The notes under the pieces are model-generated. The model was given only the letters and a program-made list of their open reading frames with translations. It made no database searches and was not told the DNA's origin. Positions 1 through 8,466 of a stretch of 64,000 nt of DNA are shown one piece after another. The translations under genes and the position numbers were made by a program. This DNA comes from Streptomyces flaveolus (GTDB taxonomy: Bacteria; Actinomycetota; Actinomycetes; Streptomycetales; Streptomycetaceae): the NCBI RefSeq assembly GCF_014648815.1, contig NZ_BMRV01000023.1, positions 1-64,000 on the forward strand. The letters run 5' to 3'. Numbering within the stretch: the stretch's first letter is position 1; every line of letters starts with the position of its first letter.

Positions 1-1
1 C

Positions 2-943
<942 letters not shown>

Positions 944-1006
944 CCCCACCCGGCAGACCGTAAGGTCTGTTTATGGGTGATCCTTTCCGGGGCGATCAGG
1001 CCAACC

Positions 1007-1040
1007 GGGCGGGGTGAGCGGCCTCTCGCTCACCCCGCCC
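1007..1040 (+). terminator. Hairpin after the carboxylase gene
   Basis: A perfect 14-bp inverted repeat (left arm GGGCGGGGTGAGCG at 1007-1020, right arm 1027-1040) with a 6-nt loop lies about 65 bp after the carboxylase stop. No T-run follows, which is usual in Streptomyces. Confidence 0.7.
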
Positions 1041-1160
1041 CCGCCTGTGGCAGCGGCCCGAATGCCCCTTCGAACAGGCGTTTCTCCCTCGTAGGGGAGG
1101 TCCGCCCCTGGCCTTTCCGGCCAATCACGCCCGGAAGGGCGAGGGGAGTCCAGTCCCGCA

Positions 1161-1189
1161 TTGACATACCGTACGCGCTGTTTTTAAAT
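1161..1189 (+). promoter_or_regulatory. Near-consensus sigma-70-type promoter of the first SARP gene
   Basis: TTGACA at 1161-1166 is separated by exactly 17 bp from TTAAAT at 1184-1189. Predicted transcription starts near 1196, 34 nt before the GTG start at 1230. The AT-rich stretch stands out from the surroundings. This suggests the regulator is transcribed by the housekeeping sigma factor. Confidence 0.7.
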
Positions 1190-1229
1190 CGGGAAGGGGG
1201 CGGCGGCGCACGCGGACAAGGGAGATGGC

Positions 1230-2096
1230 GTGGACATCGACGTACTGGGCGCACTGGACGTGAGGGAGAACGGGGTGTCCGTCGCACCGACGGCCCCCAA
1301 ACCGCGCCAGGTCCTGGCGCTGCTGGCCCTGCACGCGGACCGGGTGGTCCCGGTCGGCGCCCTCATCGAGGAACTCTGGTCGACCACCCCGCCGCGCAGC
1401 GCCCGCACCACCCTGCAGACCTACGTCCTGCAGCTGCGCGACCTCATCGCCACCGCCCTCGGCCCCGCCGGCCCGGACAGCCAAGACAGCCGGGACGGCC
1501 GGGACGGCCGGCCCGGCCGCCGCACCCCCAAGGACCTGCTGGCGACCACACCGGGCGGATACCTGCTGGCCCGCGCCGGCGGCACCAGCGACGTGCGCGA
1601 CTTCGAGCGCCTGGCCGGCCAGGGCTACCGGGCCATGGACGCCGGCGACTTCGCCGGCGCCTCCCGCACGCTCGGCGCCGCACTGGACCTGTGGTCCGGC
1701 GACGCCTTCGCCGACGTGCCCGCCGGCCCCCAGCTCGCCATGGAGGCCAAACGCCTGGGCGAGAGCCGGCTGTGCGCGCTGGACCAGCGCATCGAGGCCG
1801 ACCTGCGCCTGGGACGCCACCGCGAAGTCCTCGCCGAACTCACCGTCCTGACCAGCCGCCACCCCGCCCACGAGAACCTGCACGCCCAGTTCATGCTGGC
1901 CCTGCACCACAGCGGCCGGCGCGGCGAGGCCCTCGCCGCCTACCAGCGGCTGCACACCACCCTCGGACGGGACCTGGGCATGGAACCCTCCCCGCGGCTG
2001 CGCCGGCTGCGCCAGTCCGTGCTGACCGCAGCCCCGGAGGCCATGTCCCCGGCCGTGCACCCGCTGCCCGCCGCCCGGCCCGTACCGGCCCGCTGA
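1230..2096 (+). CDS. SARP-family transcriptional activator (first of two)
   Basis: This 288-aa protein has the AfsR/DnrI/ActII-4 layout. Residues about 1-95 form an OmpR-type winged helix (VDIDVLGALDV start, PKPRQVLALLALHADRVV, EELW, TTLQTYVLQLRD). Residues about 105-255 form a bacterial transcriptional activation domain. SARPs are pathway-specific activators that bind direct repeats spaced 11 bp near the -35 region and recruit RNA polymerase; such repeats are abundant in this window. The GTG start is chosen because AAGGGAGATG precedes it and the family's conserved N-terminus begins there. A Gly/Asp-rich insertion near residues 85-95 is longer than in the second SARP. The protein is about 55% alike by eye to its downstream neighbour, suggesting a duplicated pair. 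Confidence 0.92.
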   Translation: MDIDVLGALDVRENGVSVAPTAPKPRQVLALLALHADRVVPVGALIEELWSTTPPRSARTTLQTYVLQLRDLIATALGPAGPDSQDSRDGRDGRPGRRTPKDLLATTPGGYLLARAGGTSDVRDFERLAGQGYRAMDAGDFAGASRTLGAALDLWSGDAFADVPAGPQLAMEAKRLGESRLCALDQRIEADLRLGRHREVLAELTVLTSRHPAHENLHAQFMLALHHSGRRGEALAAYQRLHTTLGRDLGMEPSPRLRRLRQSVLTAAPEAMSPAVHPLPAARPVPAR

Positions 2097-2500
2097 CCGG
2101 CTCCGTCCCGCCGCACCGCCACCGGCGGGCGGCCCCCCTCTTTTTCTTCCGCCCTCACCGGCGCGCCCCCGCCCCTTTCGCGGGCCGCCGGCACTCCGGC
2201 ACGGGCGGGAATTCCCCGGCCCCCGCTTTTCGCAGCCCCGGCCGATCACGCCCGCAAGCTGCGCAAACACCCTTCGCCGGGTGCAGCACGCGGACCGGAA
2301 CCGGCACTTCACTCCAGTGCCGGTACATATGTTCTGGAGAAGAAAGAACGGCCTGCGCAATACCGCACGTGGAATTCCGCTAGAGATCCAGTACAGGAAA
2401 CCGCTCGAGAGGCCATCAGGCCGCTAGCGTGCACAGCGGCGGAGATTTCTGGCCACCGAAAGGAACTGGACAAGGAACTCGACGAGGTGCGGAGGCCACC
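2097..2500. other. 404-bp regulatory intergenic region between the two SARP genes
   Basis: No convincing gene. It is locally AT-richer than its surroundings. It contains an inverted repeat CCGGCACT (2301-2308) / AGTGCCGG (2316-2323), an overlapping CTCCAG (2312-2317) / CTGGAG (2334-2339) pair, and a TAGCGT hexamer (2425-2430) that could be the -10 of the second SARP. The palindromes could be operators for a repressor acting on SARP2; this is inference. Confidence 0.5.
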
Positions 2501-3322
2501 ATGAAGATTCAAATTCTGGGTCCGTTGAGTGCCGAGGTCAACGGGGGATCGATTGTTCCGACGGCCGGTAAACCGCGGCAGATCCTGTCGCTGCTGGCGC
2601 TCTATCCGGGCCGGGTCATGCCCGTTCCCACGCTCATGGAGGAACTCTGGGGAACCGAACCCCCACCGAGCGCCCTGACGACCCTGCAGACCTACATACT
2701 GCAACTGCGCCGGCGCCTGGGCACGGCCATGGGCCCCGGCTCCGCCACGGGCGCCAAGGACGTCCTGGCCACCCGGCACGGAGGCTATCTGCTCCAGGTC
2801 GACGACGACTGCGTCGACGTGCACCAGTACGAAAAGCTCGCCCGCGAGGGGCAGATCGCGTTCGAGGCCGGCGACAACAAGACGTCCGCCGCCCGCTTCC
2901 GCGCCGCACTGGATTTGTGGAGCGGCGCACCCCTGGTCGACGTCAGAGTGGGCCCCGTCCTCGACATCGAGGTCATGCGGCTGCAGGAGAGCCGGCTCGC
3001 CACCGTCGAGCGGCGCCTGGACGCCGACCTGCGCCTGGGCCGGCACGCCGAACTGATCGCCGAACTCACCGAACTGACCGCACGCCACCCCCACCACGAA
3101 GGACTGCACTCGCAGGTCATGGTGGCGCTGTACCGCTCGGGCCGGCAGGCGACCGCGCTCGAGGTGTACCGCAGGCTGCGGATGCGGCTCATCGACGAAC
3201 TCGGCGTGGAGCCGTCACCGCAGCTGCAGCGCATGCACCAGGCGATGCTCTCCGTCGACCCGCTGCTGGACGTGCTGGCCGGCCCGCGGCGCACCTCGAC
3301 GTTCGACCTGTTCGCCGCCTGA
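2501..3322 (+). CDS. SARP-family transcriptional activator (second of two)
   Basis: This 273-aa SARP has an N-terminal winged helix (MKIQILGPLSAEVNG, GKPRQILSLLALYPGRV, MEELWGTEPP, TTLQTYILQLRRRLG) and a BTAD region to about residue 255. The ATG at 2501 is preferred over an in-frame GTG at 2429. It starts exactly at the conserved K(I)xILGPL beta strand and has a purine-rich GGTGCGGAGG upstream. The codon use near the start is less GC-rich than elsewhere, which is common in SARP genes. Together with the SARP at 1230 it is the natural candidate to bind the 11-bp-spaced direct repeats found before the MAT, MFS, SnoaL, glycosyltransferase and peptide genes. Confidence 0.92.
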   Translation: MKIQILGPLSAEVNGGSIVPTAGKPRQILSLLALYPGRVMPVPTLMEELWGTEPPPSALTTLQTYILQLRRRLGTAMGPGSATGAKDVLATRHGGYLLQVDDDCVDVHQYEKLAREGQIAFEAGDNKTSAARFRAALDLWSGAPLVDVRVGPVLDIEVMRLQESRLATVERRLDADLRLGRHAELIAELTELTARHPHHEGLHSQVMVALYRSGRQATALEVYRRLRMRLIDELGVEPSPQLQRMHQAMLSVDPLLDVLAGPRRTSTFDLFAA

Positions 3323-3423
3323 GACCGGCACCGCCGCACCGACCGCGAACCGCACGGTGCGCGGCCGACGCCGCGCACCAGCCGGCCGCCCTCGGTGACA
3401 CGTCGGCGGGTGAGGAGGCACCG

Positions 3424-4140
3424 ATGGAGGAACGTCACGCCACCCTGCACGTCCTGCCCGCCCCGGCCCGGCCGCAGCTGCCGCCGGCCGGGCCGGGGCG
3501 GGCCGGCGGCCCCGAGCAACCGGTGCGGGTGCACGTCGTCGGCGCCGACCCGCTGGCCCGCGTCGGCATCACCACCCTGCTGAGCGGGCACCCCGGCATC
3601 CGCGTCACCGGCGAGAGCGCACCCGGTGAGCGCCTGACCACCGCCCTGCACGGCCCGCGCCCACACGTCCTGGTCGTCCACGGCCCGCTCAGCGCCGGCC
3701 AGCACCAACAGCTCGCCGAAGCGGCCGGCGACGACGTGAAAACGGTCCTGCTCGGCGCCACGCAGCCGGCCCGCGCACCGGCCGGCGTCCACGGCGAGCT
3801 GCCCGGCACCGCCAGCGCCGGACAGCTCGCGGCCGCCGTCATCCTGGCGGCGGCCGGATACGCCTTCGCCCCCGCCCCGCCGCACGGGCACCCGCCGCCC
3901 CTGTCCCCGGTCCGCCCCGACGAGTTGACCGAGCGGGAGGCCCAGGTGCTGGAACTGCTGGCCAGGGGCCTGTCCAACGGGGAGATCGCCCACACGCTCA
4001 GCCTCTCCCAGCACACCGTCAAGACCCACGTGCAGAACATGCTGCACAAACTGCGCCTGCCCAACCGCGTCCACGCCGCCATCTACGCCTTCGAAGCCGG
4101 CGTGCGCCGCGCCCCCACCCCCGCGCCCGGCCCGCGCTGA
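3424..4140 (+). CDS. LuxR/NarL-type orphan response regulator with a degenerate receiver
   Basis: The protein is 238 aa. Residues about 38-150 resemble a receiver domain (VRVHVVGADPLARVGITTLL). Residues about 172-232 are a clear LuxR HTH (LTEREAQVLELLARGLSNGE, then HTVKTHVQNMLHKL). At the usual phosphoacceptor position the sequence reads PHVLVVHGPL where typical receivers have PDVVLLDVRMP, so Asp is replaced by His. No histidine kinase gene is adjacent. This points to a phosphorylation-independent (atypical) regulator, perhaps ligand-responsive like RedZ or JadR1. The ATG at 3424 follows a strong GTGAGGAGG site. It follows SARP2 by about 100 bp and may be cotranscribed. Confidence 0.88.
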   Translation: MEERHATLHVLPAPARPQLPPAGPGRAGGPEQPVRVHVVGADPLARVGITTLLSGHPGIRVTGESAPGERLTTALHGPRPHVLVVHGPLSAGQHQQLAEAAGDDVKTVLLGATQPARAPAGVHGELPGTASAGQLAAAVILAAAGYAFAPAPPHGHPPPLSPVRPDELTEREAQVLELLARGLSNGEIAHTLSLSQHTVKTHVQNMLHKLRLPNRVHAAIYAFEAGVRRAPTPAPGPR

Positions 4141-4165
4141 GGAGCCGTCCCGCACCCTTCGAGGT

Positions 4166-5122
4166 TCAGGCGCGCTCCGCTGCCGCCCGGACGGCGGGGA
4201 TCAGGTCTGCGACCCGTTCGAGCTGGTCGCGCTGGGAGCCAAGGTCCACGGCACCCAGGCGGGCGACGATGTGCCGGGCGCCGGCGGCGACATACCGTCC
4301 CAGGCGCTCACGCACCTGGGACGCGGAGCCGGTGACCACTGCCTGGATCTTCTCCAGCTCCTCCAGCGGCATGCCGTACGTGGCCCGCGCGTAGTCGTCC
4401 AGCGCCCGACGGCCGCCCTCGACGTCGTCGTCGACCCGTACCGAGACGAACAGCGCCGGGGTGATGTCCTTGACCTCGCGCCCCGCGTCGGCCGCCGCTT
4501 CGCGGACGCTGCGCAGGCCGGATGCGTAGTCGGCAGGGTCGGGCGGGTAGGGCAGCCACCCGTCGTAGAGCCGGCCGGTGCGGGCCAGCGCTCGAGGGGC
4601 CGCGCCGCCGAGCCAGATGGGCGGGCCGCCCGCTCCATAAGGCCTGGTCGTGGGCGGGAGGTCATCGAACCGGAGGATCTCGCCGGCAAAGGCGCCGGCG
4701 CCGTCCCACAGGGCCCGCCACAGCGCGACCGTCTCGTCCAGGCGGGCGAAGCGCCTTTCCCACGGCAGCTCCGACAGCGTGTACAGGGGCCGCCCGAAAC
4801 GGCCGGGGAAGCCGGCGCCGACGGTCACGGTGAGCCGGCCACCGGACAGCAGGTCGATCGACGCAAGTGCCTGCGCGGCCTGGACCGGCCGACGCAAAAA
4901 CGGCATCAGCGCAGCCGTGCCCAGCGTCACGGTCCCGGTCACCGGGGCGAGTGCGGCCAGCATCGTGAGCGCCTCGATGCGCGGGCTGAGCAGCGAATCG
5001 TTGGCCCAGAGCGAGGAGAAGCCCAAGCGTTCCGCGCAGCGGCCGAAGGCAATCAGCTCACGAGGGTCGCCGGCAGGGCCCCACTGGGCGCATCCGGTCG
5101 GAAGCAGTACACCGATGTCCAT
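4166..5122 (-). CDS. LLM-class flavin-dependent oxidoreductase
   Basis: This 318-aa protein has the bacterial luciferase-like monooxygenase fold: N-terminal MDIGVLLPTG, FGRCAERLGFSSLWANDSLL, then VTLGTAALMPFLRRPVQAAQ and DLLSGGRLTVTVGAGFPGRF. Such enzymes use FMN or F420 to oxidise or reduce small molecules; the substrate cannot be told. An in-frame TTG at 5158 lies inside a palindrome, so the ATG at 5122, which begins the conserved first strand, is chosen. It is divergent from the MmyB-type regulator at 5209, and a 16-bp palindrome (5158-5173) sits between the two starts, so control by that regulator is likely. Confidence 0.87.
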   Translation of the reverse strand: MDIGVLLPTGCAQWGPAGDPRELIAFGRCAERLGFSSLWANDSLLSPRIEALTMLAALAPVTGTVTLGTAALMPFLRRPVQAAQALASIDLLSGGRLTVTVGAGFPGRFGRPLYTLSELPWERRFARLDETVALWRALWDGAGAFAGEILRFDDLPPTTRPYGAGGPPIWLGGAAPRALARTGRLYDGWLPYPPDPADYASGLRSVREAAADAGREVKDITPALFVSVRVDDDVEGGRRALDDYARATYGMPLEELEKIQAVVTGSASQVRERLGRYVAAGARHIVARLGAVDLGSQRDQLERVADLIPAVRAAAERA

Positions 5123-5157
5123 GCCGGCACGGTTCCCGACCGGCACGCGTGGCGACA

Positions 5158-5173
5158 ATTCCCTGCGGGGAAT
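5158..5173. promoter_or_regulatory. Operator-like palindrome, copy 1 (ATTCCC-N4-GGGAAT)
   Basis: ATTCCCTGCGGGGAAT lies between the divergent LLM oxidoreductase and MmyB-type regulator starts. The same element with a perfect 16-bp palindrome recurs at 6455-6470 before the third gene of this island. A shared, gene-flanking palindrome next to an XRE regulator is the usual signature of its operator. Confidence 0.75.
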
Positions 5174-5208
5174 GGCCCAGGACCCTGCGCCGCCGTTACA
5201 ACAGGCCC

Positions 5209-5988
5209 GTGGACTTCCCTCGTGCGCTTCGTGAACGCCGTACCCGCCTGCATGTCAGCCAGCTCGATCTGGCGCTGCGAGCGGGCACCACCCAGCGCCA
5301 CCTCAGCTTCATCGAATCCGGCAGGTCCCTCCCGGGCCGGAACATGGTCGTGCGCCTGGCCGAGTCGCTGGAGCTGCCGCTGCGGGAACGCAACGAGCTG
5401 CTGCTGGCCGCCGGATACGCGCCCGCCTACCCGCAGAGCTCACTGGACGATCCGGTGCTGGCCCCCGTGCGCACGGCGATCGACCACATCCTGCGCGGGC
5501 ATCTGCCGTATCCGGCGCTGGTGGTGGACCGGGGCGGTGACCTGATCGCCGCGAACACCGCATTCGACGTGATCACCGAGGGCGCGGCTGCCGAGCTGGT
5601 GGGTCCGGGCACGAACATCTACCGCCTGGCGCTGCATCCCGACGGACTGGCTCCCCGTATCCTCAACCTCCCCCAGTGGGCGCGCCACATCCTGGTGCGC
5701 CTTGGCCATCTGGAGGAGCTGCACGCCGAACTCACCGCATACGTTCCCGCGCTGGAGCCGTCCGCCGGGCCACTCGGTTTCGCGGTGCCGCTCCACCTGC
5801 GCTCCTCCTACGGCGAGCTCCGCCTGATAACGACGGTGACGACCTTCGCCACCGCCGTCGACGTGACGCTTGCCGAGCTGAAGCTGGAGGCGTTCTTGCC
5901 GGCCGACCCGGCGACGGCCGAGGCTCTCTCGGCAGCCGCCGGGGCAAGGGCGTGCGCCGAGACCGGTCAGGAGCCCGGGAACATGTAA
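5209..5988 (+). CDS. MmyB-type XRE-family transcriptional regulator
   Basis: This 259-aa protein has an N-terminal XRE helix-turn-helix (LRERRTRLHVSQLDLALRAG, then TTQRHLSFIESGRS, residues about 5-60). A C-terminal MmyB-like ligand-binding domain follows (LPYPALVVDRGGDLIAANTA, then LALHPDGLAPRILNLPQWAR). The second region resembles a PAS-like fold that binds fatty-acid-type ligands in characterised members. The GTG at 5209 is chosen because the conserved N-terminus starts there; an upstream in-frame GTG (5149) would place the operator inside the coding region. The 3' end overlaps the convergent NTF2-like gene by 22 bp. It probably represses or activates its two neighbours through the palindromes at 5158 and 6455. 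Confidence 0.88.
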   Translation: MDFPRALRERRTRLHVSQLDLALRAGTTQRHLSFIESGRSLPGRNMVVRLAESLELPLRERNELLLAAGYAPAYPQSSLDDPVLAPVRTAIDHILRGHLPYPALVVDRGGDLIAANTAFDVITEGAAAELVGPGTNIYRLALHPDGLAPRILNLPQWARHILVRLGHLEELHAELTAYVPALEPSAGPLGFAVPLHLRSSYGELRLITTVTTFATAVDVTLAELKLEAFLPADPATAEALSAAAGARACAETGQEPGNM

Positions 5989-6389
5989 TCGGTCTGGATG
6001 CGGCCGTGGCCGTCGAGTACGAGCATGTCCGAACCCCCACCCACCACGTCACCGGTTGCGGTGGCCACCGCCTCCCAGCCGATCTGGACCACGCCGTGCA
6101 GACGTACCGCACCGGGGCGCGCCCGGAAGACAACCCCCTGCTTCTCGACGAACCGCTCGTAGCTCCGCGCCACGCGGGTCTCGATGGCGTCGTACCCGCG
6201 AGCCTCCAACGTGGGATGGTCGAAGCCGAGTTCCGCGGCACGCTCCCGTATCTCCGCGGGCGGGTGAAGGATGTGGGTGCCGTCCTCGGCCCACAGCCGC
6301 TCGATGGCCGCACGGCGCTCCGCGGCACCGGGCACATTCCATTGAGCGATGTAGCGTTCGGCCAGCTGCTGCGGGTCGGTCTCGATCAT
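5967..6389 (-). CDS. NTF2-like / SnoaL-like small protein
   Basis: This 140-aa protein starts MIETDPQQLAERYIAQWN and continues RAAIERLWAEDGTHILHPPA, then VVQIGWEAVATATGDVVGGG. That is the cone-shaped NTF2-like fold used by ketosteroid isomerases, SnoaL cyclases and many unknown proteins. Function is not assignable; it could be an isomerase, or a binding protein serving the LLM oxidoreductase. The ATG at 6389 has GGAGACGT just upstream. The palindrome at 6455-6470, 66 bp before the start, links it to the MmyB regulon. Confidence 0.8.
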   Translation of the reverse strand: MIETDPQQLAERYIAQWNVPGAAERRAAIERLWAEDGTHILHPPAEIRERAAELGFDHPTLEARGYDAIETRVARSYERFVEKQGVVFRARPGAVRLHGVVQIGWEAVATATGDVVGGGSDMLVLDGHGRIQTDYMFPGS

Positions 6390-6454
6390 CTACGTCTCCT
6401 TGCCCCGGCAAATCCCTTCGGACCCGATCCTGCGGAGCGCACCGGAGACCGGCA

Positions 6455-6470
6455 ATTCCCTGCAGGGAAT
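6455..6470. promoter_or_regulatory. Operator-like palindrome, copy 2 (perfect)
   Basis: ATTCCCTGCAGGGAAT is a perfect 16-bp palindrome 66 bp upstream of the NTF2-like gene. It differs from the copy at 5158-5173 only in one central base (TGCA versus TGCG). Confidence 0.75.
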
Positions 6471-6732
6471 GCCCCTTTCACGTCAGAGACGACAGCGGTC
6501 CTGCGTAGTCGCGGTGAAATGATCCGGAGGCCGGCACTGCGCCCGCCGTGCCCCACCACGCCGTGCCCGCCCCTCACCCCCGCATGCGCGGAGGCCGCGG
6601 CGTGCACCGCGGTGGTGCCGCACACGGGGCACAGCCCGGGGCCGGGCTTGCGGGCGGCGACGATGCAGGCCCGCCCCAGCGCAGAAGGCGGACGGGCACG
6701 AGCGCGGGCCGGGGGAGAGGGCCGGTCACGCG
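6471..6732. other. Intergenic region without a convincing gene
   Basis: Open frames exist on both strands but their composition and sequences look like GC-rich noise. I see no RNA gene or hairpin of note. Confidence 0.4.
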
Positions 6733-6855
6733 TCAGGCGGGCCGCGGGCGCCGCTTCGGCCAGCCGATGTCGTCGTCCCACGGCGCGCGCACCGCTTGGG
6801 GCCGGCCGGCCCCGCCCCGGCGCACCGCACGGCCGGCAGGAACCGGACGTTCCAT
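6733..6855 (-). CDS. Candidate 40-aa peptide with a DIGWP motif
   Basis: The ORF reads MERPVPAGRAVRR..., then APWDDDIGWPKRRPRPA. The ATG at 6855 is preceded by CTACGGGAG 6-7 nt upstream, a credible ribosome binding site. It has no signal peptide and is Arg/Pro-rich apart from the acidic DDDIGWP segment. The same D-I/V-G-W-P core is repeated five times in the secreted protein encoded at 61519-61794. It is divergent from the XRE-TPR regulator at 7118. The shared intergenic region holds a four-unit 11-bp repeat and a GGCAA-N4-TTGCC box. It could be a signal peptide precursor, a small regulator partner, or a chance ORF; the shared motif and the RBS favour a real gene. Confidence 0.6.
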   Translation of the reverse strand: MERPVPAGRAVRRGGAGRPQAVRAPWDDDIGWPKRRPRPA

Positions 6856-6928
6856 GATCGACTCCCGTAGGTGAGAGGCCCGGTGCCAGGCACCGTGCGC
6901 CCGGCACTGGAGATCCTGCCCGGATCCG

Positions 6929-6972
6929 TTCGAGAACCCCTCGACAACCGCTGGAGAACCGCACGAGAGCGA
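6929..6972. promoter_or_regulatory. Four 11-bp direct repeats (SARP-box architecture)
   Basis: Four consecutive 11-mers (TTCGAGAACCC, CTCGACAACCG, CTGGAGAACCG, CACGAGAGCGA) share the core GAGAACC at 6932, 6943, 6954 and 6965. Exact 11-bp (one helical turn) spacing is how SARP dimers bind. They lie between the DIGWP ORF and the XRE-TPR regulator and could drive either. Confidence 0.7.
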
Positions 6973-7007
6973 CGTGAGATGCCGACGAGGGCCAGGGCAC
7001 ACCGCCT

Positions 7008-7021
7008 GGCAAAACATTGCC
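7008..7021. promoter_or_regulatory. GGCAA-N4-TTGCC box, copy 1
   Basis: GGCAA-AACA-TTGCC, a perfect inverted repeat, lies 97 bp before the XRE-TPR regulator start; a further TTGCCC half-site is at 7028-7033. The same box recurs at 12882, 13121, 13143 and 61833. Confidence 0.7.
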
Positions 7022-7117
7022 CGGCGCTTGCCCGGCCCCTACGCTCGTCGCTGCTTCGAGTAGGACCGCCGATCAGCTCCGCGGCCAACCGACCGCCAGG
7101 CACAGGGGAATGGTCAC

Positions 7118-8416
7118 ATGCTTCAGCAGCCCGCGTTCGGCCGCCGACTGAGGAAACTGCGCCAGGCCCGCGGCCTGTCCCAGTCCGCCCTGGCCGGTGA
7201 CGGCATGTCCACCGGATACCTCTCCCGCCTGGAGTCCGGGGCCCGCCAGCCCACCGACCGCGCCGTGACCTACCTCGCCTCACGGCTCGGCCTCAAGCCG
7301 GCCGACTTCGAGGAGACGGCGGCCGCCTCACTCGCCCACGCCCTGTCGCTGGTCGCCTCCACCGCAGGCGACGACGCCCTGGCCACCCTGCGCGAGGCGC
7401 TGGCCGCCGAAGGCCACGAGGCGCCCGTGCTGCGCTGGCAGGCCCTGTGGCAACTGGCCCGCCAGTGCAGGATCCAGGGCGACCACGCCGGCGAACGCGC
7501 ACACCTGGAGGACCTGGTCCGCCTCGGCGACGAGGTCGGACTGAGCGAACTGCGCGTGCGCGGGCTGACCCGGCTCGCCCGCTGCCTGCGCTCACTGGGC
7601 GAGATCGGCGCCGCCCTCGACGCCGCGCACGCCGCCCACCACCTGGCCCAGGACAACGACCTCGGCGTGGCCGACCGCATCGCCGTCCTGCTCGCCCTGG
7701 TGTCGGTGGAGGCCGAAGCCGGCCGGATACCCGACGCCCGCACGCACAGCGACCACCTCCTCGCCCTGGTCGAGGGCCGCTCGGACACCCTGTGGGCGGA
7801 AGCCATGTGGACCGCGGCCGCCGTCCGCCTGCGCCAGGGCGAACACGACGTCGCCCAGGCCTGCTTCGAACAGGCCCTCGAGCACTTCAGCGCCGGCGAG
7901 GACCTGGTGCTGTGGGTGCGGCTGCGGCTCGCCGCGGGCCGCCTGTACCTGCAAAAGCCGCCGCCCGACCCGCAGGCCGCCCAGCGGTGCGTCAGCGCCG
8001 CGGAACCCGCCCTGGCCTTCGTGGCCACCCCTGGCCTGCGCCAGGAACTGACCGCACTCAAGGCCGACCTCGCCTTCCACACCGCCCGCTACGACGACGC
8101 CCGCCTCCTGCTGGGCGAACTCGCCCTGGAAGAGCCCCGGATGACCTACCGGGACCGCATCCGCCTGGACATCCTGCGCCACCGGCTGCGCATCCTGCGT
8201 GGCGACGAGGGCGGCGTCCGGGGACTGCGCGCGCTGGCCGAACAGGCCCAGGCCGACGCCAATATCGACCTCGCGGCCGACATCTGGCGCGTCCTCGCCG
8301 AAGCCCTGGCCGACGCCGCCGCCCGCCCGGCCACGCCCGCGGCACCCGCGGCATCCGCGGCCACCGGTGCGGCACACGGCACACCGGCCCCGGCCGAGGC
8401 CGACGGCCGCGGCTGA
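7118..8416 (+). CDS. XRE-family regulator with TPR-type sensor domain
   Basis: The protein is 432 aa. Residues about 5-60 form an XRE HTH (FGRRLRKLRQARGLSQSALA, then STGYLSRLESGARQPTDRAV). The remainder is an all-helical array of TPR-like units (examples: LRVRGLTRLARCLRSLGEIG, ARQCRIQGDHAGERAHLEDL, AAVRLRQGEHDVAQACFEQA). HTH plus TPR is the architecture of RRNPP-type peptide receptors (PlcR, NprR, Rgg, PrgX) and also of many uncharacterised Streptomyces regulators. The ATG at 7118 follows CAGGGGAATGG. The upstream region has a SARP-type repeat array and a GGCAA-N4-TTGCC box, so SARP input plus autoregulation is plausible. A nested GC hairpin separates it from the convergent NRPS-like gene. 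The Ala-rich last 30 residues are probably disordered. Confidence 0.88.
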   Translation: MLQQPAFGRRLRKLRQARGLSQSALAGDGMSTGYLSRLESGARQPTDRAVTYLASRLGLKPADFEETAAASLAHALSLVASTAGDDALATLREALAAEGHEAPVLRWQALWQLARQCRIQGDHAGERAHLEDLVRLGDEVGLSELRVRGLTRLARCLRSLGEIGAALDAAHAAHHLAQDNDLGVADRIAVLLALVSVEAEAGRIPDARTHSDHLLALVEGRSDTLWAEAMWTAAAVRLRQGEHDVAQACFEQALEHFSAGEDLVLWVRLRLAAGRLYLQKPPPDPQAAQRCVSAAEPALAFVATPGLRQELTALKADLAFHTARYDDARLLLGELALEEPRMTYRDRIRLDILRHRLRILRGDEGGVRGLRALAEQAQADANIDLAADIWRVLAEALADAAARPATPAAPAASAATGAAHGTPAPAEADGRG

Positions 8417-8426
8417 CACACCGCAC

Positions 8427-8463
8427 CCGCCCCGCCCGCCCCGGGGCGGCCGGGGCGGGGCGG
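8427..8463. terminator. GC-rich bidirectional hairpin
   Basis: Nested complementary runs (CCGCCCC at 8436-8442 facing GGGGCGG at 8443-8449, flanked by GCCCCG and CGGGGC) fill the gap between two convergent genes. Confidence 0.6.
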
Positions 8464-8466
8464 CGT

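Noticed and set aside
6400..6411. TTGCCCCGGCAA near the start of the NTF2-like gene as another regulon box
   Set aside because: The half-sites are in the opposite order (TTGCC-N2-GGCAA) and spaced differently from the GGCAA-N4-TTGCC box.
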